From Colimorpha_A sp900556615 (lineage in GTDB: Bacteria; Bacillota; Clostridia; Oscillospirales; CAG-272): 64,000 nucleotides of DNA. The translations under genes were made by a program, and so were the position numbers. The DNA is taken from NCBI GenBank assembly GCA_963598415.1, contig CAVBUH010000067.1:1-64000 (forward strand), read 5' to 3'. This document shows positions 24,193 through 32,668 of the stretch, one piece after another (position 1 is the first letter of the stretch; every line of letters begins with the position of its first letter). A model generated the notes under the pieces. That model saw only the letters and a program-made list of their open reading frames with translations, was not told the DNA's origin and ran no database searches.

Positions 24193-27100
24193 ATGAAAAA
24201 AATATTAATGCTTTTGCTGATTCCCGCTATACTTGCCGGATCGGTTCTCCTGGCAGTCTCCTGCGACAGGAACGGAAACAAAAATTCTGATGATCCGAAT
24301 GACGATTCCTTTTGGCTCAAAGAAGAAAAGGTATTCTCTCCCACCGATATTGAGCGCACCGGAACTGATAAGGAGGTTAGTGATTTGTATCAGAACATCA
24401 AAACAGCTAAACCTGATAATATCGTACTGACGGCAGGCGAGCAGGTGTTGGTTTTGGAAAAACGTAACGATAATACCTACGCGATTAAAACCTATATTGT
24501 GAACGGTAGCGACTACATCCCTATGTTTGCCGCCGGAGAAGAGATTGTTAAGGGGATAGGATATCCCTCGGAGTATGAAGTCAAGACGGTGGACGGAAAC
24601 GAGACATGCATCATGAAGGGGAGCGGTAACGGTCATGCCTTTACGCTGACCTGTACGGCTTTGGCAGACATGAATCTGCTTCACTTCTCTCTCGATGTTA
24701 AAATCGGAAGCAATTTCTCGCTGACACGGCTCGATTTCGGTCTGACTATGGAAGGAAAAGCCTCGGTATCCTATGGTCAAATGCCGATCAGCATCTACGG
24801 CAATATGTATGGCTATGACAGTGTTGGAATTGGTATGCCAGCAGCTTATCTTTGGGATAAGGGTAGAGAAGCCGTTATCTTATTTGATTACACTAATATG
24901 ACCTGGATGGGCAGCGGAGTATATCTTCCGGGACGGTCTGGGTACGTGGACGCCGTTGTACGTGGCGAGGACACCGTCTTGGGGTTATGCTACGGTATGA
25001 ATAATCGCAACCGTCCCGTCGATGCCGGAACGCTGTCCTCCGGTTCTTCCATGAAGATTGAATTTTACCTCTATTCGGGACTTTCTGCCAAACGAACGGG
25101 TGTCGATTGTATCGCGGTCAAGACGGCTGTTATGGCTTCGGTGCACCCCACTATGGTGGAATATCCCTCTGTGCGCGATGACCTGAAGGATTCGGTTACC
25201 TTAAACTGGGAGGAATTCGCCGATGGCACCGCCGAAGCACTTCTTAATCCGCTTGCCTACAATAAGGTATCAATGAATTTAAAGGATCCCGTTCTCACCT
25301 CGGAAAAGCGCGGCTCTGCCGTATATATGAGCTACGCCCGTCAGACCTCCGAACGCTACTCACACACGGATTATTCCTGCAATAACAATTGGTTGGCTGC
25401 TCTTGCCGCCTATAACCGCCTCAAGGGCAACGAAGACGTGAATACTTTGGTTTCTGCTAAAATGGATGCTTTGCAATTCTATTATGATCCTGAGGCAAAC
25501 ATGATCCGTTGGGGCTTCCGTTATAACAACCAAGTCGGCGCCGTAGAGATGCCCTGGCAGAATTTCTTCTATCATTCTGACATTTACCGCTCCTCTATGC
25601 ACGCTTCCACAGAGGATTTCAGCCCTGCTGCTCTTTCCAATCTTCTGTCCTCCATTGAAGGTATGACCGAACTGGTGGAAAACAGTGGATATGTTCTCTC
25701 TCAGTGGATTGATCCCATTGAGAAGAAATCGGAAACGCAGAAGGATGTACCAGCACTCAACATCGTTTATGAACCTTGGCAGATTGGAACCTATGCCTAT
25801 GTGTGTGTTAAGGGTTATGATATAAGTGGTTCACAGGAATATCTCGATATGGCAGCTACATCGCTGACCAAGGTCATTGAAGAAGTGCACTATAAGGTAG
25901 AGAATGAAATTTACACTAAAGAATTCACCGATAGCGCGGAATTTCCTATCACCGAACTCTTCGGCTCCGCCAATGGTACCTATGCCGCTTATCGTCTTTT
26001 TGAACTGACGGGTGAGGAAAAATATCTGAATTATTCTGAAGCCTTCTTCGGCATGCTTTCTCAGCTAACTTTTTGGTATGATGATAATATGTCCGATGCC
26101 GCCAAGAACAGCACGCTTCTCGGACTTTTTGAGCCCCATGGCGGTGCTTCTCATGCCTGTCCCTGGGAATCGATCGAGGCTATCCTGCCTCTGACCGAGA
26201 TTCTTGACGCTACCGGAGAATATGCTTTCAATGATTTGATTTTGGCAATTATCAACTGTCAACGAGTCAGCTCATATAGCTTCTATCCAGTTACATGGTC
26301 AGAGGATTTTAAAAATCAGTGGGCATATAATCAGGAGGATTTCTACTATATTCCTACCGAACCGCTCTATAACACGATTGGGAACGGTAACGGCGACTAT
26401 GGTGCACTATATATGTCCTCCCTGTCGCTTTGGAACTATCTGCTGTACGAGGCATTCGGCACCGTCGATAACGCCGATGTCATGGCTCTTTGCACCGATA
26501 TCCACACGAATTATGAAAGTGCTGTCCGCGGTGCTGAGCGCAGCTTTATCCTCTATAATCCTACAAATGAAACGGTAACGGTTACCTTCACTCAACATGA
26601 GCTTCCTGATGGCAGTTATATCATGACTGTTGAAGGACAAGAAGGAAAGGAATACACTGCTGCTGAGCTTACCGACGGCATTCGCTTTACTCTTGAATCT
26701 CGCTCTTCTCTCCGTCTTGAGGTTGTTTCCGCTTCTACTGCCGTTCTGGTGGAAGCTAATCAGGAGGTTATGACACGTTATCGCTTAGCAATGGCATATC
26801 ATACCGTTACGGAGAAAGTACAATCCATTGCCCGTGAGAGCTTTGCCGAAATTTTCCCCGATGCTGACGAGGATGAACTTGATACACTTGCCAACTATGT
26901 CTGCACCTACATGACCTATGAAGAGGCTATGGCTCACGCTCTGAATTCCAAAACAGCAGCGGACGCCAAGCAATCCTTCTGCGAGCGTGCCATTGCGAAC
27001 GCAAAGGTCAAAAAGCTCTATGATGAAAATGCAGAAGTTCAGCTTCCCTCTGAGTATGTCACTCTGTTGGAGGCGGTAGACCAAGCTTGTAACCTCTACC

Positions 27101-27213
27101 GTGGCGGAAGCTTCAAGGAAGCGTATCTTCTCTGCGATTCTCTTGTTGATGCCATCGAAAATAATACTGAAAAGGAGCTTGCTGAAACGCTGATATCCGA
27201 TGCCGGCGCATAA
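24193..27213 (+). CDS. large lipoprotein of unknown family, possible (alpha/alpha) barrel glycan-active enzyme
   Basis: A 1006-residue lipoprotein: hydrophobic signal from residue 4, lipobox LAVSC with Cys-24. Residues about 30-330 look beta-rich. The centre (about 360-790) has helix-rich repeats with aromatic and acidic residues (IVYEPWQIGTYAYVCVKGYD, ELFGSANGTYAAYRLFELTG, FEPHGGASHACPWESIEAIL), the look of an (alpha/alpha)6/7 toroid as in many polysaccharide lyases and hydrolases. A beta-sandwich-like stretch (about 775-850) and a helical tail end it. I do not recognise the family. The start at 24193 has GGAG six bases upstream. Confidence 0.65.
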   Translation: MKKILMLLLIPAILAGSVLLAVSCDRNGNKNSDDPNDDSFWLKEEKVFSPTDIERTGTDKEVSDLYQNIKTAKPDNIVLTAGEQVLVLEKRNDNTYAIKTYIVNGSDYIPMFAAGEEIVKGIGYPSEYEVKTVDGNETCIMKGSGNGHAFTLTCTALADMNLLHFSLDVKIGSNFSLTRLDFGLTMEGKASVSYGQMPISIYGNMYGYDSVGIGMPAAYLWDKGREAVILFDYTNMTWMGSGVYLPGRSGYVDAVVRGEDTVLGLCYGMNNRNRPVDAGTLSSGSSMKIEFYLYSGLSAKRTGVDCIAVKTAVMASVHPTMVEYPSVRDDLKDSVTLNWEEFADGTAEALLNPLAYNKVSMNLKDPVLTSEKRGSAVYMSYARQTSERYSHTDYSCNNNWLAALAAYNRLKGNEDVNTLVSAKMDALQFYYDPEANMIRWGFRYNNQVGAVEMPWQNFFYHSDIYRSSMHASTEDFSPAALSNLLSSIEGMTELVENSGYVLSQWIDPIEKKSETQKDVPALNIVYEPWQIGTYAYVCVKGYDISGSQEYLDMAATSLTKVIEEVHYKVENEIYTKEFTDSAEFPITELFGSANGTYAAYRLFELTGEEKYLNYSEAFFGMLSQLTFWYDDNMSDAAKNSTLLGLFEPHGGASHACPWESIEAILPLTEILDATGEYAFNDLILAIINCQRVSSYSFYPVTWSEDFKNQWAYNQEDFYYIPTEPLYNTIGNGNGDYGALYMSSLSLWNYLLYEAFGTVDNADVMALCTDIHTNYESAVRGAERSFILYNPTNETVTVTFTQHELPDGSYIMTVEGQEGKEYTAAELTDGIRFTLESRSSLRLEVVSASTAVLVEANQEVMTRYRLAMAYHTVTEKVQSIARESFAEIFPDADEDELDTLANYVCTYMTYEEAMAHALNSKTAADAKQSFCERAIANAKVKKLYDENAEVQLPSEYVTLLEAVDQACNLYRGGSFKEAYLLCDSLVDAIENNTEKELAETLISDAGA

Positions 27214-27439
27214 GCATCATCCTAAGATTACGAGGCATAGTAGTCGTATGCCGTCGAGACACATCGCTAAAGTGCCTTCTGCAATAATTATCGCAATCTA
27301 TTCGATTGCTCTGCTGCATGACAATCTTATTGATCTCATTGAGATTAATATGCTTCAAGTTTAGTTGGCAAATAATAACTTAATGCAATGACACAATTGA
27401 TATTAGTTTTTTATTCCCGTTGCTATATAAATAAATTGA

Positions 27440-27465
27440 CCGCTCGTTTCCGCTGAAACGGGCGG
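27440..27465. terminator. hairpin terminator between convergent genes
   Basis: An 11-bp stem with one G-T pair (27440-27450 with 27455-27465), loop CGCT. The T-rich side lies on the minus strand, so it mainly serves the NERD gene. The remaining 27214-27439 gap shows no convincing gene. Confidence 0.65.
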
Positions 27466-27471
27466 CCATTC

Positions 27472-27933
27472 TTATAGGTCCAGTGCTTGTTTTATGGAAT
27501 CGATCGTATCGGGCGTCAGCTTATTTTTTCCGGTCGTGTGAATTTTTCGTTCTATGTCATCAATATCGTATAATAGATATTCGCTTGAAGCAGAACAGTC
27601 GTTTCCGTTCAGTAGGAATACATATCCGTTAATCCAAGTCGTAATTCCCAAGGCAGATAAATAACTTTTTAAAATATATATTTGTCGTTTAACCTGTTTG
27701 ATGGGATTTTTGATTATCTTCTCATAGGTGTTTCCGCCGTCGCTGACATGATATTTTGTCCATTCCCGTGCCCCCTCGCTCCCTTCCAATCTGCCACTGT
27801 AATTTTTTACTTCTATGATGAAAAGTCCGTTTTTATTAATAATGATGTTGTCAAATTCGGTTTTTTGACCGTCATGAATGAGATGCAAGCCTGTAATGAT
27901 AACATCACCGTTATCAAGAATACTTTTTATCAT
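27472..27933 (-). CDS. NERD-domain protein (nuclease-related domain), C-terminal frame
   Basis: The frame encodes a NERD domain: VIITGLHLIHDGQKTEFDNIIIN, then LFIIEVKNYSGRLEG, with the aspartate and E-x-K pair of restriction-nuclease-like folds. The protein from ATG 27933 lacks a proper N-terminus. In the same frame just upstream the DNA reads RQKGEAIASG, the usual lead-in of NERD proteins, and the start ATG has no ribosome binding site. A transmembrane N-terminal piece lies in another frame at 27942-28076. The real gene therefore appears broken by a one-base frameshift, or the sequence has an error there. Confidence 0.72.
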   Translation of the reverse strand: MIKSILDNGDVIITGLHLIHDGQKTEFDNIIINKNGLFIIEVKNYSGRLEGSEGAREWTKYHVSDGGNTYEKIIKNPIKQVKRQIYILKSYLSALGITTWINGYVFLLNGNDCSASSEYLLYDIDDIERKIHTTGKNKLTPDTIDSIKQALDL

Positions 27934-27941
27934 ACCGGAAG

Positions 27942-28076
27942 CTATCGCTTCTCCCTTCTGCCGGTAGCCTTTTGTGGGGAAAATATATCGTCATAATCAT
28001 CGTAACCATCATTATTGTTTTTTAAGATGAGGATGATTATGGCAATGAAAACTGCTGCCAGGATTAACACGATCAT
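27942..28076 (-). pseudogene. displaced N-terminus of the NERD protein
   Basis: Starts at an ATG with AGGA six bases upstream and encodes a 44-residue piece: one membrane span (MIVLILAAVFIAIIILIL), an acidic NNDGYDDYDD stretch, then TGRREKR before a TAG. Shifting by one base between about 27945 and 27992 joins it to RQKGEAIASGMIKS of the NERD frame. Membrane segment plus NERD domain is a common architecture. It starts 37 bases after the carboxypeptidase gene, so the two are cotranscribed. Confidence 0.65.
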
Positions 28077-28112
28077 TGTTTTTCCTGTCTATTCAAAGGC
28101 TTTGTGCGAAGC

Positions 28113-29141
28113 TTATTCCGCTGCCTTATGAAGAATATCTATGATTTTTACTGCGTCGCTGAATCTGCCGTCGGAATTCGGCGCTCCGAATACGCCGATA
28201 ATATAGCTTGCCCCTTTGATATCAGCGCTTACAAGGACAGAATAGGAATCGGTAAGAGAGCCCGTCTTCAGACCGGTTACGCAGTCCCGATAATAGGGAG
28301 AATCACGATGTATCAGTTGATTGGTATTGTTCCAGGTCATTGTTTCTCCGCTTTCATAAAAAACTTTATCGGTTATGGTTCCGGCATATTTCATGATTAT
28401 TTCATTTTCGAGTGCTTTTTCTGCAATGATTGCGAGATCATGTGCGGTTGTGTAGTGATTTTCATAAATTAATCCGTCCGGCACACTGTAATATGTGCCG
28501 GTGCAGCCTATCGATTTTGCATATTCGTTTACTCGCTCCATAAAAAAGCTGACGGCAGCGCTTCCGCTCATATTTTGATTTCCCGTTATATATCTTGCTA
28601 CTCCCGCAGCGACGGCATACGCCGCGTCATTGCCGGAGGGCAAAAGCATACCTTCTATAAGCATTTCAAGCGTGAGCTTATGCCAGGTTTTTATGTAAGC
28701 GATCGAAGAACCCTTTCCGACAAGGTCAAGTTCGTTTCCCGGTTGTATGACAGTGTCCTTGGGCATTGCTTCAAGCGCATATAATGCTGTGAGCAGCTTC
28801 GTAATGCTTGCCGGTAAAATAGGCAATTCGGTCCCTTTTTCATACAAAAAGGAGGATTCGGTTATACTGTATATAAAAATTTGCGGAGACACAAAGGAGT
28901 CGTCTGCTTCTTCCCCGATAAGCGGCGGGGTGGTTTGAGCTTCACAGGAGGAACTTGCTGTTGTCTCCGTCGCGTTGGAAGAACTCGTCGTATTTTCGGT
29001 ATCGGTATATATTGTGTTTTCCGAATCGGTAGAATGAGTACCGTCGGAAGAATTGTTCCTTTTTAAGAAAAAAGCAATAATGCCGGAAGAAACGGATACG
29101 GCGAGAAGCATGGAAATAATAAGTATGATTTGTTTTTTCAT
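28113..29141 (-). CDS. D-alanyl-D-alanine carboxypeptidase (PBP5/DacF type)
   Basis: A low-molecular-weight penicillin-binding protein that trims peptidoglycan stem peptides. The active-site triad is clear: SITK (Ser-112, Lys-115), SGN (169-171) and KTG (292-294). An N-terminal membrane span (about residues 5-26) and a Ser/Thr-rich stalk (30-75) place the domain outside the membrane. At 342 residues it lacks the C-terminal beta domain of PBP5. The ribosome binding site is weak (AAGGAA about 15 bases upstream). The promoter is at 29189-29217. Confidence 0.9.
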   Translation of the reverse strand: MKKQIILIISMLLAVSVSSGIIAFFLKRNNSSDGTHSTDSENTIYTDTENTTSSSNATETTASSSCEAQTTPPLIGEEADDSFVSPQIFIYSITESSFLYEKGTELPILPASITKLLTALYALEAMPKDTVIQPGNELDLVGKGSSIAYIKTWHKLTLEMLIEGMLLPSGNDAAYAVAAGVARYITGNQNMSGSAAVSFFMERVNEYAKSIGCTGTYYSVPDGLIYENHYTTAHDLAIIAEKALENEIIMKYAGTITDKVFYESGETMTWNNTNQLIHRDSPYYRDCVTGLKTGSLTDSYSVLVSADIKGASYIIGVFGAPNSDGRFSDAVKIIDILHKAAE

Positions 29142-29188
29142 CAGATACGATTTTGTTCCTTAATTTTAATTTTATATGCTGTATACAA

Positions 29189-29217
29189 ATTATATCATAT
29201 TTGCGCTGAAAACACAA
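29189..29217 (-). promoter_or_regulatory. promoter of the carboxypeptidase gene
   Basis: On the minus strand, TTGTGT (29212-29217), 17 bases, TATAAT (29189-29194). Divergent from the promoter at 29241-29269. Confidence 0.65.
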
Positions 29218-29240
29218 TCTGTTTTTAATGGAAAAAGCTA

Positions 29241-29269
29241 TTGAAAAAAAAGCAGCGCGGTGTTATAAT
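29241..29269 (+). promoter_or_regulatory. promoter of the zinc-ribbon/pepD genes
   Basis: TTGAAA (29241-29246), 17 bases, TATAAT (29264-29269), 47 bases before the start at 29317. Confidence 0.75.
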
Positions 29270-29316
29270 CATGTTGAATAAGCACATCTGATATCACACG
29301 ATGGGAGAGATAAGTC

Positions 29317-29691
29317 ATGAATATTCAAATATGCCGAAAATGCAAAGCTATTTCAGAGAATGGTGTATGTCCGCTTTGCGGAAAATCCAAGAAGCTTACC
29401 GACGCTAAACCGGATGATACCGTTTATCTCACATCATGCGAGTATATCTGGTCAAAGACGGTTGAAGACATTCTTGATGAAGCGGGAATAAAATATTACA
29501 GACACGGCTCTCTCGGATCGGGTGTCATTGTCAGTATAGGAGAATTGGCAGAGCTTTACCGATATTATGTTTCGTTTTCCGACTATGAAAGGGCAATGTC
29601 CATGATTCCGGATTTTTCTGAGTCGGTTATGACGGAGGAAGAGCTTAACGAATATATTGACAGAGAATACAATTCTGAAAAAAAGGAATGA
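29317..29691 (+). CDS. zinc-ribbon protein with a DUF2007-like domain
   Basis: A 124-residue protein. The N-terminus is a treble-clef or zinc-ribbon motif C-x2-C-x8-C-x2-C (CRKCKAISENGVCPLCG, residues 6-22). The remainder (VYLTSCEYIWSKTVEDILDEAGI ... YRYYVSFSDYERAMSMI) resembles DUF2007, a small putative signal-transducing domain. Function unknown. RBS GGGAGAGA. It precedes pepD closely, so the two are probably cotranscribed. Confidence 0.65.
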   Translation: MNIQICRKCKAISENGVCPLCGKSKKLTDAKPDDTVYLTSCEYIWSKTVEDILDEAGIKYYRHGSLGSGVIVSIGELAELYRYYVSFSDYERAMSMIPDFSESVMTEEELNEYIDREYNSEKKE

Positions 29692-29743
29692 GTACCAATA
29701 TAGAAAGGACGAAGAACGAAAAATCTTCGAAAGAGAATTGTTT

Positions 29744-31210
29744 ATGAGAGAATATGTTATAAAAGGTTATAGACCGGAGAGATTGTTTCATTATTTTGAG
29801 GATATAAGCGCCATCCCCCGCGGTTCCGGAAATGAAAAAAATATTGCCGATTATATAGAGAAGTTTGCGGCGGACAGAGGCTTGTTTTGTCTGAGAGACG
29901 GCTTGAATAATGTTTTTATCAGAAAGTCGGCAACGCCGGGCTATGAGACCCAACCGTGCGTTATGCTTCAGGGACATACCGACATGGTATGTGAAAAAAA
30001 TGCCGGAACAGAGCATGATTTTCAGACGGAGGGACTTGAACTGTATGTGGAGGACGGCTGGCTGAGAGCAAGAGGGACGACTCTCGGGGGAGATGACGGA
30101 GCGGCGGTTGCGGCAATGCTTTATGCGCTTGATGACGAGACGCTTTGTCATCCTGAGCTTGAATGTTTGTTCACCACCGGAGAGGAAACAGGTCTTTACG
30201 GCGCTTCCGGATTTGATTATTCGGTCGTACATGCTAAAAAACTCATAAATCTGGATTCTGAAGCAGAGGGAGTCGCTACCGTAAGCTGTGCGGGTGGAAT
30301 CGGACTTGATTTCACCCTTAAGGCGGACAGACTCCCGATTCCGGCTTTCTGCCGTCCGTTGACGATAGAGATAAGCGGGCTTTCCGGCGGACATTCGGGA
30401 GAGGATATCATAAAAGAAAAAGGAAATGCGAATATACTTCTTATGCGTCTCCTTTCGGAGCTTTATGAGAAGCATCCGTTCCATATAATAACAATTTCCG
30501 GCGGAAGCCGTGGAAACGCAATACCGAGAGAGGCCTCGGCGGTAATCTTTATTTCCGAGCCGGAGATGGCAATTGATTTTATCGGCGAATACCAGAAGAC
30601 ACTTGCCTCCTGGCTGCCTGAAAGTGATTCCGGTATGAGAATCAAGACTGCAAGGGCAAAAGGAAACTATTCTTCGATGCTGTCCTTAGCCGATACGATG
30701 CGCCTTATTAATCTTACTTTGTTTGTTCCGAACGGCGTCATCAGCAGAATACCCGGGAATCTTGCAATGGTAGAGACGTCGAACAATCTCGGGGTTATCC
30801 GTGATAATGGAGAGAACGGGATATTGCTTGTTTATCACGGACGTTCTTCACTTGACAGCAAAATGAATTCACTTGAGCTTATCGCCAAGCGTGCGGCAAA
30901 AATGCTCGGTTTTGAGCTTGATGTGAACGGAAGATATTCCGGCTGGCCGATGAAGAGCAATTCGCCGCTTGCAAAAGAATTTATAGAGGTGGCGAAAGAG
31001 GTTCTCGGTGATAAGGTATCCCCTGAAATTGCCGCAATACATGCCGGACTTGAATGTGGGATAATCTGCGGTGCAGTTCCGGGGCTGGACGCTATTTCGA
31101 TAGGACCGGAGCTTAAGGACATACACTCGCCGGGAGAGAGACTTGAGTTATCCTCTTTTGAACGCATGTGGGAAATAGTAAAAAAGCTCCTTGAGAAAAA
31201 AGAGTTCTGA
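29744..31210 (+). CDS. pepD: aminoacyl-histidine dipeptidase / beta-Ala-His dipeptidase (PepD, M20C)
   Basis: A cytoplasmic zinc dipeptidase of 488 residues. Motifs: QGHTDMVCEK (first metal-binding His/Asp), LGGDDGAAVAAML (bridging aspartate), TTGEETGLYGA (catalytic Glu-Glu), GHSGEDI in the lid domain and HAGLECGI near the C-terminus. All are canonical for PepD. The start at 29744 (MREYVIKGYRPE) agrees with family N-termini; the longer frame would overlap the zinc-ribbon gene. Confidence 0.93.
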   Translation: MREYVIKGYRPERLFHYFEDISAIPRGSGNEKNIADYIEKFAADRGLFCLRDGLNNVFIRKSATPGYETQPCVMLQGHTDMVCEKNAGTEHDFQTEGLELYVEDGWLRARGTTLGGDDGAAVAAMLYALDDETLCHPELECLFTTGEETGLYGASGFDYSVVHAKKLINLDSEAEGVATVSCAGGIGLDFTLKADRLPIPAFCRPLTIEISGLSGGHSGEDIIKEKGNANILLMRLLSELYEKHPFHIITISGGSRGNAIPREASAVIFISEPEMAIDFIGEYQKTLASWLPESDSGMRIKTARAKGNYSSMLSLADTMRLINLTLFVPNGVISRIPGNLAMVETSNNLGVIRDNGENGILLVYHGRSSLDSKMNSLELIAKRAAKMLGFELDVNGRYSGWPMKSNSPLAKEFIEVAKEVLGDKVSPEIAAIHAGLECGIICGAVPGLDAISIGPELKDIHSPGERLELSSFERMWEIVKKLLEKKEF

Positions 31211-31268
31211 TTGCGGGAAAGATCTGTTTAGCTTGCATTGTGTGTATATCTGTTTTAAGCCCGGAGTC

Positions 31269-31380
31269 TCCTATAACCGGGAGTCACCCCGTTTTTGTTT
31301 CTTTCGGAAATACAGGAATTTCATTACGGTTCGCGTTGTCACTTTGAAGGCGGAATGGAGATTAGCATGAAAATTACATG
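31269..31380 (+). repeat. first copy of a duplicated leader (hairpins, RBS, ATG and four codons)
   Basis: Aligns over about 110 bases with 31419-31534. It contains hairpin 1 (CGGG/CCCG), hairpin 2 (GTTTC/GGAAAT) and GGAG-ATTAGC-ATG followed by a stop after four codons (MKIT). It lies in the 308-base gap between pepD and the M42 gene. Confidence 0.55.
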
Positions 31381-31418
31381 AAATCGGACTTTTTGTACCG
31401 TTGTTTCACGCACAAATT

Positions 31419-31534
31419 CTCCTTAAAAATGGGGCTCAACCCATTATTGTTTCCAAGGGAAACACAGTCGAATTTCATTCCTATTGGTGTTAATGCTATG
31501 CGTCAGAAGGAGATTAATATGAAAAAAATATGTG
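31419..31534 (+). repeat. second copy of the duplicated leader, ahead of the M42 peptidase
   Basis: Same order as the first copy: hairpin 1 now ATGGG/CCCAT, hairpin 2 now a perfect GTTTCC-AAG-GGAAAC, then GAAGGAGATTAAT and the working ATG at 31519. Paired bases differ between the copies in a compensating way. Confidence 0.55.
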
Positions 31535-32574
31535 ATGGGTATCGTGATTTATATTTTGATACGGTATCAAAGCTTCTGGAAACGCCGAGTCCGAGCGGAT
31601 ATTACAGAGAGGTAATGGAGCTTGTGAAAAAGCTTGCCGAAAAAGAAGGGTGCGAATTTGCTCTCACCAAAAAGGGGTGCGGCATAATTACGTATAAGGG
31701 GAAAAATCATGATCATGCTATAGGTGTCTGCGCTCACTGTGATACGCTCGGTGCAATGGTGAGATCGGTTGACGGAAACGGCGGTATCAATTTTACGGCT
31801 GTGGGAGGACCGAGTCTTCCGACGCTTGACGGAGAATACTGTACGGTTATCACAAGAGACGGCAGAAAATACAGCGGAACCTTTCTTTCCAAAAGTCCGG
31901 CAGCTCATGTTTACAGTGATTCGGCGACAAGAAAACGTGACTGTGAGAATATGTATGTCCGTCTTGATGAGATTGTCAAAAGCGCAGAGGATGTAAAAAA
32001 GCTGGGCATTTCAAACGGAGATTATATCTGCATAGCTCCGAAAACCGTCGTTACCGATAATGGTTTTCTTAAATCCCGGTTTATCGACGATAAAGCGAGC
32101 GTCGCCTGCCTGCTGACTGCGGTCCGTATTATGAAAGAACGGAATTATGTTCCGGAAAACGATATCGTCATGCTGATTACCATGTATGAAGAGGTCGGAC
32201 ACGGGGCGGGCTTTATTCCCCGGGAAATGACCTCGATGCTCGGAGTCGATATGGGATGCATCGGAGAGGATTTATGCTGTACGGAATATGACGTTTCCAT
32301 ATGTGCGAAGGATAGCCGGGGACCTTACGATTATGAGCTTACCTCAAATCTGATCGCTCTTGCGGAAGAAAACAGGTTGAGCTATGCTGTTGATATTTAC
32401 CCTTACTATGGTTCTGATGTCGGTGCAATGTGGACCGCCGGAAACGATGTGCCGGGAGCGCTTATCGGTACGGGGGTTCACGCCTCTCATGGCATGGAAC
32501 GAACTCATTGGGAGGGAATTTCCAATACCATTGCACTGATTTTGCTTTATTTAGGATTAAAAGCTATTGACTGA
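31519..32574 (+). CDS. M42-family metallo-aminopeptidase
   Basis: A cytoplasmic di-metal aminopeptidase of the M42 (glutamyl aminopeptidase/PepA, FrvX) group, 351 residues. Motifs: CAHCDTLGAMV (first metal-binding His/Asp), SRFIDDKASVACLL (bridging aspartate), ITMYEEVGHGAG (catalytic Glu-Glu), GVDMGC and the C-terminal GVHASHGMERTHW histidine. The ATG at 31519 has AAGGAG six bases upstream; the 47 extra upstream residues are not convincing and contain the leader duplication. Its last codons overlap the ATP synthase operon promoter. Confidence 0.9.
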   Translation: MKKICDGYRDLYFDTVSKLLETPSPSGYYREVMELVKKLAEKEGCEFALTKKGCGIITYKGKNHDHAIGVCAHCDTLGAMVRSVDGNGGINFTAVGGPSLPTLDGEYCTVITRDGRKYSGTFLSKSPAAHVYSDSATRKRDCENMYVRLDEIVKSAEDVKKLGISNGDYICIAPKTVVTDNGFLKSRFIDDKASVACLLTAVRIMKERNYVPENDIVMLITMYEEVGHGAGFIPREMTSMLGVDMGCIGEDLCCTEYDVSICAKDSRGPYDYELTSNLIALAEENRLSYAVDIYPYYGSDVGAMWTAGNDVPGALIGTGVHASHGMERTHWEGISNTIALILLYLGLKAID

Positions 32575-32595
32575 GGCTTCAATCCGTGATATAAT
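32567..32595 (+). promoter_or_regulatory. promoter of the ATP synthase operon
   Basis: TTGACT (32567-32572), 17-base spacer, TATAAT (32590-32595). The -35 box overlaps the stop codon of the M42 gene. Confidence 0.8.
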
Positions 32596-32668
32596 ATAAA
32601 ATTAAATTATGTGGGCGAAATAAAACCCGTATATTCGGATTTTTGATTTACTGCCTCCGAAGGTGAAA

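Noticed and set aside
29657..29743. N-terminal extension of pepD
   Set aside because: The extra 29 residues overlap the zinc-ribbon gene and are not part of the PepD family; the start at 29744 fits family alignments.
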